Source: Luteimonas rhizosphaericola
GTDB lineage: Bacteria; Pseudomonadota; Gammaproteobacteria; Xanthomonadales; Xanthomonadaceae
Assembly (NCBI RefSeq): GCF_029888045.1
Contig: NZ_JARXRN010000025.1
Coordinates: forward strand, 402,368 to 466,367
Length of the DNA stretch: 64,000 nt
Direction: 5' to 3'
Shown here: piece by piece, positions 26,036 to 35,135 of the stretch
Layout: each line of letters starts with the position of its first letter
Numbering within the stretch: the first letter of the stretch is position 1
Program-made: the position numbers and the translations under genes
Notes under the pieces: model-generated
Told to the model about the DNA's origin: nothing
Database searches by the model: none
What the model saw: the letters and a program-made list of their open reading frames with translations, nothing else

Positions 26036-26250
26036 CTCCGTGGCCGGTCTCCGGACTCGCGCGCTGGGCATTGGATGCCCTGGCCGTCGCGCCTTCCCAT
26101 GCCCTGGGCACAGTGGCGGATGCGGCGGCCTGACGCGCTTACCGTTGCGGGGGCAGTGCCGGACTGGCCGCGTCGCATGCTGCGACGCCGGCGTCACCGG
26201 CTTCCCGTTTCAGCCCTTGGGCGCATGCCCGCGGGCCACCTCGAAGCGCG
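26036..26250 (-). promoter_or_regulatory. Cobalamin riboswitch (B12 element) controlling btuB
   Basis: On the minus strand the conserved B12 box GAGTCCGGAGACCGGCC is at 26058-26042. Upstream come GAAACGGGAAGCCGGTG, GGCACTGCCCCCGCAACGG, CCACTGTG and GGGAAGGCGC in the canonical order of the AdoCbl-binding element. The aptamer ends about 140 bases before the btuB ATG at 25899, leaving room for an expression platform. High cobalamin would repress the receptor. Boundaries are estimated from the conserved blocks. Confidence 0.95.
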
Positions 26251-26500
26251 GGCATTGTAAGCCACGCGGTCATACGCGGGCGGATGTCCGTGGGGCAGGC
26301 GTCGTCGGCGCTGTGGGCGCGCGCCGCGGACCTCGGCGCGCGCGCGGATCGGCCCAGCCCCTGCCGGCGCATCGGACCGCACATAGGCCCATGGCAGCCG
26401 GCCCACGCGGCGCGTCGATCAGGTACGCAGGCCCGAGGGTTGTCCACCGAGACCTGGTTCGCACCGACTGGCGCGGCCCGTCGGCCGGGCCGTCGCAGGA

Positions 26501-26881
26501 TCAGTCGCGTTCGCCGCCGCCGGAGGGATCGTCGAGGAAGCCGAACGCCGGCGCGGCGGATTCTTCCTGGTGGTGGGTGGTCGTCACCGGCGCGGCGGCC
26601 GGACGCCCACGCGGCGGCGGCAGGTCGGCCGTGGCCGCCTCCACCGCGGCCACCAGTTCGGCGCGCCGGGCCTCGGGCACTTCCTGCCAGTGGCAGTCCT
26701 GCAGCGCGCCTTCCAGCGCGTACAGCATGTTGAGGCTCGGTTTGAAGCCGGCGCGCTTGACCCGCATGAACGCGTCCACCGGCCCTGCACTGATCAGGTC
26801 GGCCTCCGTGCGCAGCCCCACCTGGCGCAGCCAGGCGGCGGACTTGGGACCGATGTTGCGCATTTTCAGCGGTGCATTCAT
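26501..26881 (-). CDS. TfoX/Sxy C-terminal-domain protein
   Basis: The 126-aa product carries only the TfoX C-terminal domain: MRNIGPKSAAWLRQVGLRTEADL then GPVDAFMRVKRAG and LNMLYALEGAL, a helix-hairpin-helix-like fold. A low-complexity acidic/proline tail of about 45 residues follows. The TfoX N-terminal domain needed in the full competence regulator is absent, so a link to competence is uncertain. Its start codon overlaps the stop of the upstream fRMsr gene (ATGA, 26878-26881), so the two are translationally coupled. Confidence 0.85.
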   Translation of the reverse strand: MNAPLKMRNIGPKSAAWLRQVGLRTEADLISAGPVDAFMRVKRAGFKPSLNMLYALEGALQDCHWQEVPEARRAELVAAVEAATADLPPPRGRPAAAPVTTTHHQEESAAPAFGFLDDPSGGGERD

Positions 26882-27360
26882 GGCAGCGACTCGACGTAGA
26901 TGCGGGCGAGGGTTTCCAGCCCCTCCTGGTCGATAACGTCAAAACGGGCCGGATCCGGGCTGTCGAGGTCGAACACGCCCACCAGTGCGCCATGCTGCAC
27001 CAGCGGCACGACCAGTTCCGAGCGCGACGCCGCGTCGCAGGCGATGTGTCCCGGGAAGGTATGCACGTCGTCCACCCGCTGGGTCTGGCGCGTGCGCGCG
27101 GCGGCGCCGCACACGCCCCTGTCGAGCGGAATCCGCACGCAGGCCGGCAGGCCCTGGAACGGGCCGACCACCAGTTCGGTGCCGTCGAAGAAATAGAAGC
27201 CGACCCAGTTCAGCCGCGGCAGCGCGTGGTAAACCAGCGCGGACAGATTGGCGGCGTTGGCGATCCGGTCGCGCTCGCCGTGGAGCAGGGCGCGCGCGTG
27301 GTCCGCGAGCTGGGCGTATTGCTGCGGCCTGTCGCCGCTTAGACTGGAGGCGGTGAACAT
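26878..27360 (-). CDS. Free methionine-(R)-sulfoxide reductase (GAF domain)
   Basis: The protein is 160 aa, the size of YebR/fRMsr (MsrC). It is a single GAF domain with the three characteristic cysteines Cys74, Cys84 and Cys108 in PACVRIPLDRGVCGAA and PGHIACDAASRSELVVP. It reduces free methionine-R-sulfoxide using a Cys sulfenate/disulfide cycle in the cytoplasm. The start at 27360 (MFTASSLSGDRPQQYAQL) is preferred because the upstream extension lacks family similarity. It forms a two-gene operon with the TfoX-C gene through an ATGA overlap. Confidence 0.93.
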   Translation of the reverse strand: MFTASSLSGDRPQQYAQLADHARALLHGERDRIANAANLSALVYHALPRLNWVGFYFFDGTELVVGPFQGLPACVRIPLDRGVCGAAARTRQTQRVDDVHTFPGHIACDAASRSELVVPLVQHGALVGVFDLDSPDPARFDVIDQEGLETLARIYVESLP

Positions 27361-27608
27361 CGGGCCAGTGTAGCAGTGGCCCGCGCGCGACCTGAGGAGA
27401 CGGCGGTGGGGCGGTGGCATCGGGACATGGGCCGCATCCGGCAGCGTGGAGCGGCCGGGACGCGGGTGCAGCGTGCGGCGTTCCGGCCGCGTGATGCGTG
27501 CCGCGCGCGGTCCGGGGGCCGGATCGATCCTGCACGCCTGCCTCGCAGCCGGGCGTCCCGCGCGGCGCGTGGAGGCGGCCGCGCCGTCGTCGTGGACGCG
27601 GCAGCGCG

Positions 27609-28301
27609 ATGACGCGCGCCTGGTTCGTCACCGGCACCGACACCGGCGTCGGCAAGACCGTCGCCTCGGTGGCCCTGCTGCATGCGCTGCGCGGGCGCGG
27701 GCTGCGTGCGGTGGGAATGAAGCCGGTGGCCAGCGGCTGCGACTGGAGCGACGGCGGCTGGCACAACGAGGACGCGCTGGCGCTGATCGCGGCGAGCGAT
27801 CCTCCCCCCACCTACGGCGACGCCAATCCCTATGCGCTCGAGCACGCCACCGCGCCGCAGCTCGCCGCGCGCGATGCGGGGGTGTCGGTGGCGCTGCCGG
27901 TGCTGCGATCGGCGTATGCGCGGCTCGCGGCCACGGCGCAGGCGATGGTGGTTGAGGGTGCCGGCGGCTGGCTGGCGCCGATGGGCGACGGCCTGGACCA
28001 GTCCGCGTTCGCGCGCGCGATCGGCGCCGACGTGGTGCTGGTGGTCGGGCTGCGGCTGGGGTGCCTGAGTCATGCGCGGCTGAGTGCGCGCGCGATCGAG
28101 GCGGACGGTTGCCGGTTCGCAGGCTGGATCGGCAACACGATCGAGCCGGACTTCGACCGGTTCGACGACTATCTGGGGTTGCTGCGGGAGGCGCTGCCCG
28201 CGCCCTGCCTGGGCGTGCTGCCGCATCTGCCCTCGCCAGGCGTGGCGTCCGGCGGCGCGACGGCCGCCGCGCGGATCGATGTGTCGTCGCTGCTGTCCTG
28301 A
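27609..28301 (+). CDS. bioD: Dethiobiotin synthetase
   Basis: A 230-aa P-loop protein with Walker A TGTDTGVGKT (residues 8-17), KPVASGC and VEGAGGWLAPM. It makes dethiobiotin from 7,8-diaminopelargonic acid, CO2 and ATP. The ATG at 27609 is chosen because the motif GTDTGVGKT must lie near the N-terminus; the ORF extends further upstream without similarity. No other bio gene is adjacent. The next gene is convergent (RND permease, stop at 28381). Confidence 0.94.
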   Translation: MTRAWFVTGTDTGVGKTVASVALLHALRGRGLRAVGMKPVASGCDWSDGGWHNEDALALIAASDPPPTYGDANPYALEHATAPQLAARDAGVSVALPVLRSAYARLAATAQAMVVEGAGGWLAPMGDGLDQSAFARAIGADVVLVVGLRLGCLSHARLSARAIEADGCRFAGWIGNTIEPDFDRFDDYLGLLREALPAPCLGVLPHLPSPGVASGGATAAARIDVSSLLS

Positions 28302-28380
28302 GCGGGCGATGTCGCCCACGGACTAACTGCGACGCGTCGGATAGCGCGCTGACCCGTGCCGGCGGACCCGCTCCGTGGCG

Positions 28381-31300
28381 TCAGCCGTGCTGCGGAGCCG
28401 GTGGCGGCAGCGGGGCGTCGTCGCCGTGGGCGGATGACGGACCGCGCGCGTGGTCGGCATCGTGCGCGTGGTCGCGCGCCAGGTACAGGTAGAACGCCGG
28501 CAGCACGAACAGGGTGAACATCGTGCCGATGGTCATGCCCGACGCGATCACCATGCCCATCGAGAAGCGCGAGGCCGCGCCCGGGCCGCTGGCGATCAGC
28601 AGCGGGATCATCGCGAACACCAGCGCCGCGGTGGTCATCAGCACCGGGCGCAGGCGGATGGCGGTGGCCTCCTCGATCGCCTCGCGCTTGGACAGGCCCT
28701 GCTCGATCTGCAGCTTGTTGGCGAACTCCACGATCAGGATGCCGTGCTTGGAGATCACGCCCACCAGCGTCACCAGCCCGACCTGGGTGTAGATGTTGAT
28801 GCTCATGCCGGGGAACGCCTCGATCCCCGAGAAGCCCAGGATGCCGCTGACGATCGCGAGCACGTTGAGCGTCAGCAGCGCGCCGCAGATCGCCATCGGC
28901 ACCGTAAGCAGCATGATCGTCGCATCGCGGAAACTCTCGAACTGCGCCGACAGCACCAGGAAGATGATCACCAGCGCCAGCGCCAGGGTCAGCAGCATCG
29001 CCGAGCCCTCCTGCTTGAATTGGCGCGACTCGCCTGCGTAGTCGACGCTGTAGCCCTGCGGCAGCACTTCCGCCGCGGCCTGGTCGAGGATCTCCAGCGC
29101 CTCGCCCTTGCTCACCCCGGGGCGCGGCATGAACGTGATCGACACCGCGTTGAGCTGCTGGAAGCGCTTGAGCGACTGCGGCTGCGCGCTTTCCTTCAGC
29201 GTGACCAGGGTCGACAGCGGGATCAGCTCGCCGTCGCGGGTGCGGGTGTAGTAGTTCTCCAGGTCGCTGGCGTTGAGCCGGTCGCTGCGCTGCACCTGCG
29301 GGATCACCAGGTACGAGCGGTTCTGCATCGCGAAGCGGTTGGTGTAGCCGCCCGAGAGCATCGACGCCATGTCGGCGGCCAGGGTGCGCATGTCGATGCC
29401 GAGCGTGGCCGCCTTGTCGCGGTCGATCTCGACCTCGATCCGAGGCTTGTCGATCTTCAGGTCCTTGTCGAGGAAGATGAAGCGCTTGCTGTCCATCGCC
29501 CGCTGCAGGATGCCGTCGGCCAGCTCGTTGAGCTGGGAGAGTTCGCCCACGCCGCCGATAATGAACTCGCCGCCGCCGTCGCCGCCCGCGCTGGGCAGCG
29601 ACGGCGGCACCAGGGCGAAGGTGTTCAGGCCGCTGACCTGGCTGATCTGCGGCTGCAGTTCCTGGTCGAGCACCTGCTTGGTCGAGCGGTCGCGCTCGCT
29701 CCAGGGCTTGAGCACGAAGCCTGCCATCGCCATCGGGCTGGCGCCGCCGCCGCTGCCGCCGAAGCCGCCGTTGAACAGGAAGTAGTCCTGCACCTCGGGC
29801 ACGCCCTTGGCGATCTGGGTCACCTGCTCGGTATAGCGTTCAACGTAGTCCAGGGTCGCGGTCGGGTCGGCCTGGGCGATGGAGAAGATGAAGCCCTCGT
29901 CCTCCAGCGGCGCCTGCTCCTTGGGCGCGGTCATGTACAGGAACACGCACGAGACCAGCACGATCGCGCCGAACAGCGCGATGATCGACTTGGTCTCCAG
30001 TGCCCCGTGCAGGCGACGCTGGTAGCCGTGGCGCAGCTTGTCGAAGCGCGCGTCGAGCCAGGCTTCGAGCCGGCCCTTGCTGCCCTCCGCGTGCGGCTTG
30101 AGGATCTTGGCGCTCATCATCGGCGAGAGCGTCAGCGCGATCACGCCCGACAGCAGCACCGCGCCGGCCAGGGTGAAGGCGAACTCGGTGAACAGCACGC
30201 CGGTCAGACCGCCCTGGAAGCCGATCGGCAGGTACACCGCCACCAGCGTGGTGGTCATCGCCACCACCGGCCACGCCAGCTCGCGCGCGCCCTTGATCGC
30301 CGCGTCGTAGGGCGACATGCCCTCCTCGATGTGGCGGTGGATGTTCTCCAGCACGATGATCGCGTCGTCCACCACGATGCCGATCGCCAGCACCATCGCC
30401 AGCAGCGTGAGCAGGTTGATGGTGAAGCCCATCAGCAGCATCAGGAACAGCACGCCGACCAGCGACAGCGGCACGGTCACCGCGGGGATCAGCACGCTGC
30501 GCAGGCTGCCCAGGAACAGGAAGATCACCACGATCACGATGATCACTGCCTCGATGATGGTGGTCACCACCTCGTTGATCGCGTCCTGGATCGCCTCGGT
30601 GCTGTCGTAGGGGATGGTGGCGATGATGCCCTCGGGCAGCTGCGGCACGATCTCGTCGTCCCACAGCTCGCGCACGTCGCGGATCACGTCCAGCGAGTTG
30701 GCGTCGGGCGCGACGAAGATGCCCATGAACGTGGCCGCCTCGCCGTTGATGCGCACCGAGGTGCCGTAGTTCTCCGAGCCCAGCGCCACGTCCGCGACGT
30801 CGCCCAGGCGCACGATCGCGCCGCCTTCCTCGCGCACCACCAGCTCGCGGAACTCGTCGGCGTTGCGCAGGTCGGTGCGCGCGGTCATGTCGATCGCGAC
30901 CATCTGACCCTTGGTCGAGCCCACCGCCGCCAGCACGTTGTTCGACGACAGCGCGTTGGAGACGTCGCTGGCGGTGACCTGCAGCGCGGCCATGCGCTCG
31001 GGCTTGAGCCACACGCGCATCGCGAAGGTGCCCGCGCCGAGGATGTCCGCGCGCTGCACGCCGGGCACGGTGACGATCTTCGGCTGCACCACCCGCGTGA
31101 GGTAGTCGGTGATCTGGTTGTTGTTGAGCGTCTCGCTGGCGAAGGACACGTACATCGCCGCGATCTGCTGGCCCTGCTGCAGGTCGATCACCGGGTCCTC
31201 GGACTCCGGCGGCAGCTGCCCGCGCATCTTGTTGACCTTGGCCGCGATCTGGGTGAGCGCCTCGTTCGGGTCCTGGTCCAGGCGGATGTAGGCCTGGATG

Positions 31301-31569
31301 GTGCTCACGCCCGCCGAGCTGGTCGAGGACAGGTAGTCGATGCCCTCGGCGCTGGCGATCTCGCGCTCCAGCGGCGTGGTGATGAAGCCCTGGATCAGGT
31401 CCGCGTCGGCGCCGTAGTACACCGTGGTGACGTTGATCACCGCGTTGCGCAGCTCCGGGTACTGGCGCACGTTGAGTTCGGAGAACGCGCGCAGGCCGAA
31501 GATCAGGATGAACAGGCTGACGACCATCGCCAGCACGGGCTTGTTGATGAAGATGTCGGTGAATTTCAT
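28381..31569 (-). CDS. RND multidrug efflux permease A (HAE1 family)
   Basis: An inner-membrane proton-driven pump of 1062 aa. It has 12 transmembrane helices in the two-repeat RND layout with large periplasmic loops (MKFTDIFINKPVLAMVVSL start). The proton-relay acidic pair is in GIVVDDAIIVLENIHRH and the relay lysine in GVISKHGILIVEFANK. The N-terminal wording is like MexI/VexD-type pumps rather than AcrB. It is the last gene of a TetR-adaptor-permease operon, 127 bases behind the adaptor, with a hairpin between. No outer-membrane channel gene is present, so a TolC-like protein must come from elsewhere. The tail is His/Asp-rich (DHAHDADHARG). Confidence 0.95.
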   Translation of the reverse strand: MKFTDIFINKPVLAMVVSLFILIFGLRAFSELNVRQYPELRNAVINVTTVYYGADADLIQGFITTPLEREIASAEGIDYLSSTSSAGVSTIQAYIRLDQDPNEALTQIAAKVNKMRGQLPPESEDPVIDLQQGQQIAAMYVSFASETLNNNQITDYLTRVVQPKIVTVPGVQRADILGAGTFAMRVWLKPERMAALQVTASDVSNALSSNNVLAAVGSTKGQMVAIDMTARTDLRNADEFRELVVREEGGAIVRLGDVADVALGSENYGTSVRINGEAATFMGIFVAPDANSLDVIRDVRELWDDEIVPQLPEGIIATIPYDSTEAIQDAINEVVTTIIEAVIIVIVVIFLFLGSLRSVLIPAVTVPLSLVGVLFLMLLMGFTINLLTLLAMVLAIGIVVDDAIIVLENIHRHIEEGMSPYDAAIKGARELAWPVVAMTTTLVAVYLPIGFQGGLTGVLFTEFAFTLAGAVLLSGVIALTLSPMMSAKILKPHAEGSKGRLEAWLDARFDKLRHGYQRRLHGALETKSIIALFGAIVLVSCVFLYMTAPKEQAPLEDEGFIFSIAQADPTATLDYVERYTEQVTQIAKGVPEVQDYFLFNGGFGGSGGGASPMAMAGFVLKPWSERDRSTKQVLDQELQPQISQVSGLNTFALVPPSLPSAGGDGGGEFIIGGVGELSQLNELADGILQRAMDSKRFIFLDKDLKIDKPRIEVEIDRDKAATLGIDMRTLAADMASMLSGGYTNRFAMQNRSYLVIPQVQRSDRLNASDLENYYTRTRDGELIPLSTLVTLKESAQPQSLKRFQQLNAVSITFMPRPGVSKGEALEILDQAAAEVLPQGYSVDYAGESRQFKQEGSAMLLTLALALVIIFLVLSAQFESFRDATIMLLTVPMAICGALLTLNVLAIVSGILGFSGIEAFPGMSINIYTQVGLVTLVGVISKHGILIVEFANKLQIEQGLSKREAIEEATAIRLRPVLMTTAALVFAMIPLLIASGPGAASRFSMGMVIASGMTIGTMFTLFVLPAFYLYLARDHAHDADHARGPSSAHGDDAPLPPPAPQHG

Positions 31570-31605
31570 CGCGCTTCTCGTGTCCTCCCCCGCGGGAGGG
31601 GGTGA

Positions 31606-31644
31606 GGGACACCCGCTTGCACGGCACTGCCGTGCGGGTGTCCC
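31606..31644. other. Long perfect hairpin between RND adaptor and permease genes
   Basis: GGGACACCCG (31606-31615) pairs with CGGGTGTCCC (31635-31644), with a second nested stem CACGGCA/TGCCGTG inside. A further palindrome CCCCCGCGGGAGGGGG lies just beside it. There is no T-tract. It sits in the 127-base adaptor-permease gap, so it may tune mRNA stability or differential expression, or be a copy of a dispersed extragenic palindrome. Confidence 0.6.
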
Positions 31645-31696
31645 GAACGGCCGGCGTGCTGCGCCGGACCGGATGGGTGGGGAGGTCGCTCGTGTC

Positions 31697-32887
31697 TCAG
31701 CGGTTCTCCGCCTCGGGCCGCGCATCCGCGCTCGGCTGCACCTCGTTGTTGATCGTCACCTCGGCGCCGTTGCGCAGCTTGAGCAGGCCGCTGGTGGCGA
31801 CCTGTTCGCCGGGCTTGAGCCCGTCGGTCACCGCGATCAGGTCGCCGCGGGTGGCGCCGGTGGTGACGAAACGCTGGTTCACCACCAGCTTGTCGCCGGT
31901 CAGCGGCTTGCCCTGCATGTCGGTCTCGCCCTCGGCGCGCGGGGTCTTGGTGATCACGAACACCGCGTTGCCGTATGGGTTGAAGCTGACCGCGGTCTGC
32001 GGGATCACCACCACCTCGCGCTCGCCGCCGAGGTCGAAGTCCACGCGCGCGAACGCGCCCGGGCGCAGCAGGCCGTCGGGATTGTCCAGCGTCGCCTGCG
32101 CGGTGAAGTTGCGCGTGTTCGGGTCGACCCCCGGCTCGATCGCCGTGACCGTGCCTTCGAACACCTGCCCCGGCAGCCCCTCCAGCGTCGCTCGGACCGG
32201 CGTGCCCGGTTCGAGGTCGTCCATCTGCTGCTCGGGCAGGGTGAAGTCGAGGTAGATCGGATCGAGCTGCTGCAGGCTGACGATCGGCGTTCCCGGTGAG
32301 ACGAACTGGCCGAGGTTCACCTTGCGGATGCCCAGCTCGCCGGAAAACGGCGCGCGGATGGTCTTCTGCGCGATCAGCGCGCGCTGGGCGTCGGCCTGCG
32401 CCTGTGCGCTGGCCGAGGCCGCGACGCGCTGCTGCATCTCGTCCAGCGACACCAGCTGGTCCTGGCCGAGCTTCTGCCAGCGGTCGGCCTGTACCTTGGC
32501 CAGCCGGGCCGAGGTCTCGAGCGATTGCAGCGTGGCCGCCTCGTTGTCGGTGTTCAGCCGCACCAGCACTTCGCCGGCGCGCACCGGCTGCCCGGCTTCG
32601 AACTCGATGCTGCGCACCACGCCGCCGGCCTCGGTCGTCACGTCGGTGCCGTTCACCGCCACCAGCGTGCCCACCGCCTGCGCATCGTCGGACCAGCGCT
32701 CGGTGCGCGCCTCGGCCGCGCTCACGGCCGAGGCCGGCTGCGGCATGTTGTCGAAGAACTTGTTGGTCTGCGCGCCGATGATCGCCTTGACGGCGAACAC
32801 GCCGCCGAAGATCAGCAGGGCGGCGACCAGCATCAGGATCAGGCGCAGCGTGAAGCGGGGCTTGCGCGGCTTGGGGGCGGTGGACAT
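31697..32887 (-). CDS. RND efflux periplasmic adaptor A
   Basis: A membrane-fusion protein of 396 aa, anchored by one N-terminal helix (RLILMLVAALLIFGGVFAV, residues about 14-32) rather than a lipobox. Next are a lipoyl half-motif (GGVVRSIEFEAGQPVRAGEVL), an alpha-hairpin, a second lipoyl half (IRAPFSGELGIRKVNLGQFV) and beta-barrel/membrane-proximal domains. It links permease A to an outer-membrane channel. It starts 27 bases after the TetR stop, so regulator, adaptor and permease form one transcription unit. Confidence 0.93.
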   Translation of the reverse strand: MSTAPKPRKPRFTLRLILMLVAALLIFGGVFAVKAIIGAQTNKFFDNMPQPASAVSAAEARTERWSDDAQAVGTLVAVNGTDVTTEAGGVVRSIEFEAGQPVRAGEVLVRLNTDNEAATLQSLETSARLAKVQADRWQKLGQDQLVSLDEMQQRVAASASAQAQADAQRALIAQKTIRAPFSGELGIRKVNLGQFVSPGTPIVSLQQLDPIYLDFTLPEQQMDDLEPGTPVRATLEGLPGQVFEGTVTAIEPGVDPNTRNFTAQATLDNPDGLLRPGAFARVDFDLGGEREVVVIPQTAVSFNPYGNAVFVITKTPRAEGETDMQGKPLTGDKLVVNQRFVTTGATRGDLIAVTDGLKPGEQVATSGLLKLRNGAEVTINNEVQPSADARPEAENR

Positions 32888-32914
32888 GGGAGGAGCCTTC
32901 GGGGGAGTCGACGA

Positions 32915-33655
32915 TCAGGGGCGGACGGGATACGGGCAGGGCGCGTCGAACACGTCGCGGCACAGGCGCTCGGTCATGCGGTCGAGCGCGGCGTCGTCGC
33001 CGGGATCGAACAGGGGGCGCCAGCCGTAGCCGTTGAGCAGGTAGTGCAGGTGCTTGAACAGCAGGCGGTAGGGATCCCCGATGCCGGACGGATCCAGCAG
33101 GCCCTGCTGCTGGGCGAGAGTATGCATGCCCAGGCACAGGATCCATGGGCCGATCGTCAGGCGCTCGTCCGGCAGGGCGAAGTCGTACGGCAGGTCGCCG
33201 TCGCGCCGGGCCTGGGCGGCGATCCCGTCGACCAGGCGCGCCAGCGGTTCGCAGGCCTCGAGCGCGCGCCGGCGGCTGTCTTCCGAGGCCGCGCCCCAGA
33301 CCACGTCGGTCCACACGAACTGCGCCAGGCGGAAGTGCTCGGGCTGTTCGTGCAGCACGATCAGGTCGGCCAGGGCGATGGCGAGGATGCGTTCCCGGGT
33401 CGGCCCGGGCCAGCGCGCGGCGCGCTCGAACAGTTCCACCCGGCCCAGGCAGTTGCGGGTCGACAGCGCCACCAGCAGGTCTTCCTTGCTGGCGAAGTGC
33501 TTGTACAGGGTGCCGATCGCGTACTCGCACTCGTCCGCGATCTTCGACATCTGCAGATTGAGCAGGCCGTCACGCTGGATCAGCGCCTGCGCGCAGTCGA
33601 GGAAGCGGTCCTCGCGGTGCGCGAACTCGCGTTGTCTGCGATCGACAGTGGACAT
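32915..33655 (-). CDS. TetR/AcrR family transcriptional regulator
   Basis: A 246-aa protein with an N-terminal helix-turn-helix: ALIQRDGLLNLQMSKIADEC then YAIGTLYKHFASKEDLLVAL (residues about 22-62). The larger C-terminal ligand domain suits a drug-sensing repressor. The start at 33655 (MSTVDRRQREF) removes a 20-codon proline/arginine-rich extension. It is first in the operon with adaptor A and permease A and diverges from a second adaptor-permease pair. The 220-base shared gap contains an imperfect palindrome, so it may repress both pumps. Confidence 0.92.
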   Translation of the reverse strand: MSTVDRRQREFAHREDRFLDCAQALIQRDGLLNLQMSKIADECEYAIGTLYKHFASKEDLLVALSTRNCLGRVELFERAARWPGPTRERILAIALADLIVLHEQPEHFRLAQFVWTDVVWGAASEDSRRRALEACEPLARLVDGIAAQARRDGDLPYDFALPDERLTIGPWILCLGMHTLAQQQGLLDPSGIGDPYRLLFKHLHYLLNGYGWRPLFDPGDDAALDRMTERLCRDVFDAPCPYPVRP

Positions 33656-33811
33656 GGGAACGGCACGACGGCCGGGGGAGGGGCGGGCGGGGTGCGCATT
33701 GTGAACCAGATTCATTCCATGATCCAGCGTACATGCCGCGTCCCGACGGCGTGGCCACGGGTGTTGGCCGCCCCTGACTAACGGCAGGGGGCCGTCCGCC
33801 GGACGACACTC

Positions 33812-33828
33812 TATACTGTCCGGTACAG
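33812..33828. promoter_or_regulatory. Candidate promoter and TetR-type operator between two RND systems
   Basis: In the divergent gap 33656-33875 the sequence TATACT (33812-33817) resembles a -10 element for the plus-strand pump. It overlaps the imperfect palindrome CTGTCCGGTACAG (33816-33828; five of six pairs match). This is the only palindrome with intact CTGT/ACAG arms I noticed in the gap. Assignment to the adjacent TetR protein is inference. Confidence 0.45.
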
Positions 33829-33875
33829 AAATTCAGCCGTTGCCGGCCCCCGCCGGCCCGACAGGGACTGCCCGA

Positions 33876-35129
33876 ATGCGTCGCTTGCCCATCGCCCTCT
33901 CCGCCCTACTCCTGCTGTCCGCCTGCGGCGGCGACGACACTCCGCAGGCGCCGCCGCCGCCCGAAGTCGGCGTGATCGAGGCCGCGAGCGCGGATCTGCC
34001 GCTGACCCTGGACGTGGGCGGCCGGCTGGCGGCGTTCCGGACCGCTGACGTGCGTGCCCGCGTGCCCGGCGTGCTGCAGGAGCGCGTCTACACCGAGGGC
34101 AGCGACGTGCGCGAGGGCGAGGTGCTGTTCCTGATCGACCCCGCGCCGCTGCAGGCCGCGCTCGGCACCGCGCAGGCCTCGCTCGCCCAGGCCCAGGCCA
34201 ACCACGCCAACGCCCGCGCCAACGCCGACCGCGCGCGCAAGCTGGCGCCGCAGAACTACGTCTCCGCCGCCGACCTCGACAATGCGCTGGCGGCCGAACG
34301 CAGCGCCGCGGCCGCGGTGCAGGCCGGTCGCGCGGCCGTGGATTCGGCGCGCATCAACCTCGGCTACGCCACCGTACGTGCGCCGATCAGCGGCCGCGCC
34401 GGCCGCCAGCGCGTGACCGAGGGCGCGCTGGTCGGGCAGGGCGAGGCAACCCTGCTCACCACCGTCGACCAGATCGACCCGCTGTACGCGAATTTCTCGC
34501 TCGGCGTGGGCGAACTGGCGCGCATCCGCGAGGCGCAGTCGGCGCCGGGCGCGGAGTCGAGCGTGGAGGTCGTGCTGCCGGACGGCAGCGTGTACGCGCA
34601 CGCCGGCACGCTGGACTTCTCCGGCGACATCGTCGATCCCGCCACCGGCGCGATCTCGATGCGCGCGCGCATCCCCAATCCCGACGGCCAGCTGCTGCCC
34701 GGCACCTACGTCAGCCTGCGCGCGCAGCTGGGCGAACTGCAGGACGTGTTCGCGATCCCGCAGGCCGCGGTGCAGCGCGATGCCAAGAGTGCGTACCTGA
34801 TGGTGGTGGGCGAAGACGGCAACGTCGCGCGCCGCGATGTCACGCTCGAGCGCGCCGAAGCCGGCCGCTGGATCGTGAGCGGCGGCCTGGCGGGCGGCGA
34901 GCAGGTCATCGTCTCCGGCCTGCAGAAGGTCAAGGCCGATGCGCCGGCGAAGGCGGTGCCGTGGACGCCCGCGCCGGCGCCTGGCTCCGCGCCCGCATCC
35001 GGCAGCGCGCAGGCGCCCGCGACCGGCGCCGGCGAGACGCCCGCGCCCGGAACCGCGCCCGCGGGCGACGCACCCGATGCGCCGCCGGCGGAGAACGACG
35101 CCGGCGCCGATCCCGCCACCGGGGGCTGA
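33876..35129 (+). CDS. RND efflux periplasmic adaptor B (lipoprotein, AcrA-like)
   Basis: A 417-aa membrane-fusion protein with a type II signal peptide and lipobox LSAC (Cys17), as in AcrA/MexA. Lipoyl halves (ADVRARVPGVLQERVYTEGS and VRAPISGRAGRQRVTEGALV) flank the alpha-hairpin. The barrel domain and C-terminal membrane-proximal domain follow. The last 55 residues are an unusual Pro/Ala/Gly low-complexity tail absent from AcrA. The ATG at 33876 gives the proper signal peptide. Permease B starts 6 bases after its stop. Confidence 0.93.
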   Translation: MRRLPIALSALLLLSACGGDDTPQAPPPPEVGVIEAASADLPLTLDVGGRLAAFRTADVRARVPGVLQERVYTEGSDVREGEVLFLIDPAPLQAALGTAQASLAQAQANHANARANADRARKLAPQNYVSAADLDNALAAERSAAAAVQAGRAAVDSARINLGYATVRAPISGRAGRQRVTEGALVGQGEATLLTTVDQIDPLYANFSLGVGELARIREAQSAPGAESSVEVVLPDGSVYAHAGTLDFSGDIVDPATGAISMRARIPNPDGQLLPGTYVSLRAQLGELQDVFAIPQAAVQRDAKSAYLMVVGEDGNVARRDVTLERAEAGRWIVSGGLAGGEQVIVSGLQKVKADAPAKAVPWTPAPAPGSAPASGSAQAPATGAGETPAPGTAPAGDAPDAPPAENDAGADPATGG

Positions 35130-35135
35130 CCGGCC

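Noticed and set aside
26139-26993. Minus-strand ORF through the btuB leader
   Set aside because: The region is a cobalamin riboswitch and the TfoX-C/fRMsr genes in another frame.
28450-31605. A plus-strand ORF of over 1000 codons opposite RND permease A
   Set aside because: It is extremely His/Arg/Gln/Asp-rich, the usual complement of hydrophobic GC-rich codons. The permease on the minus strand is complete.
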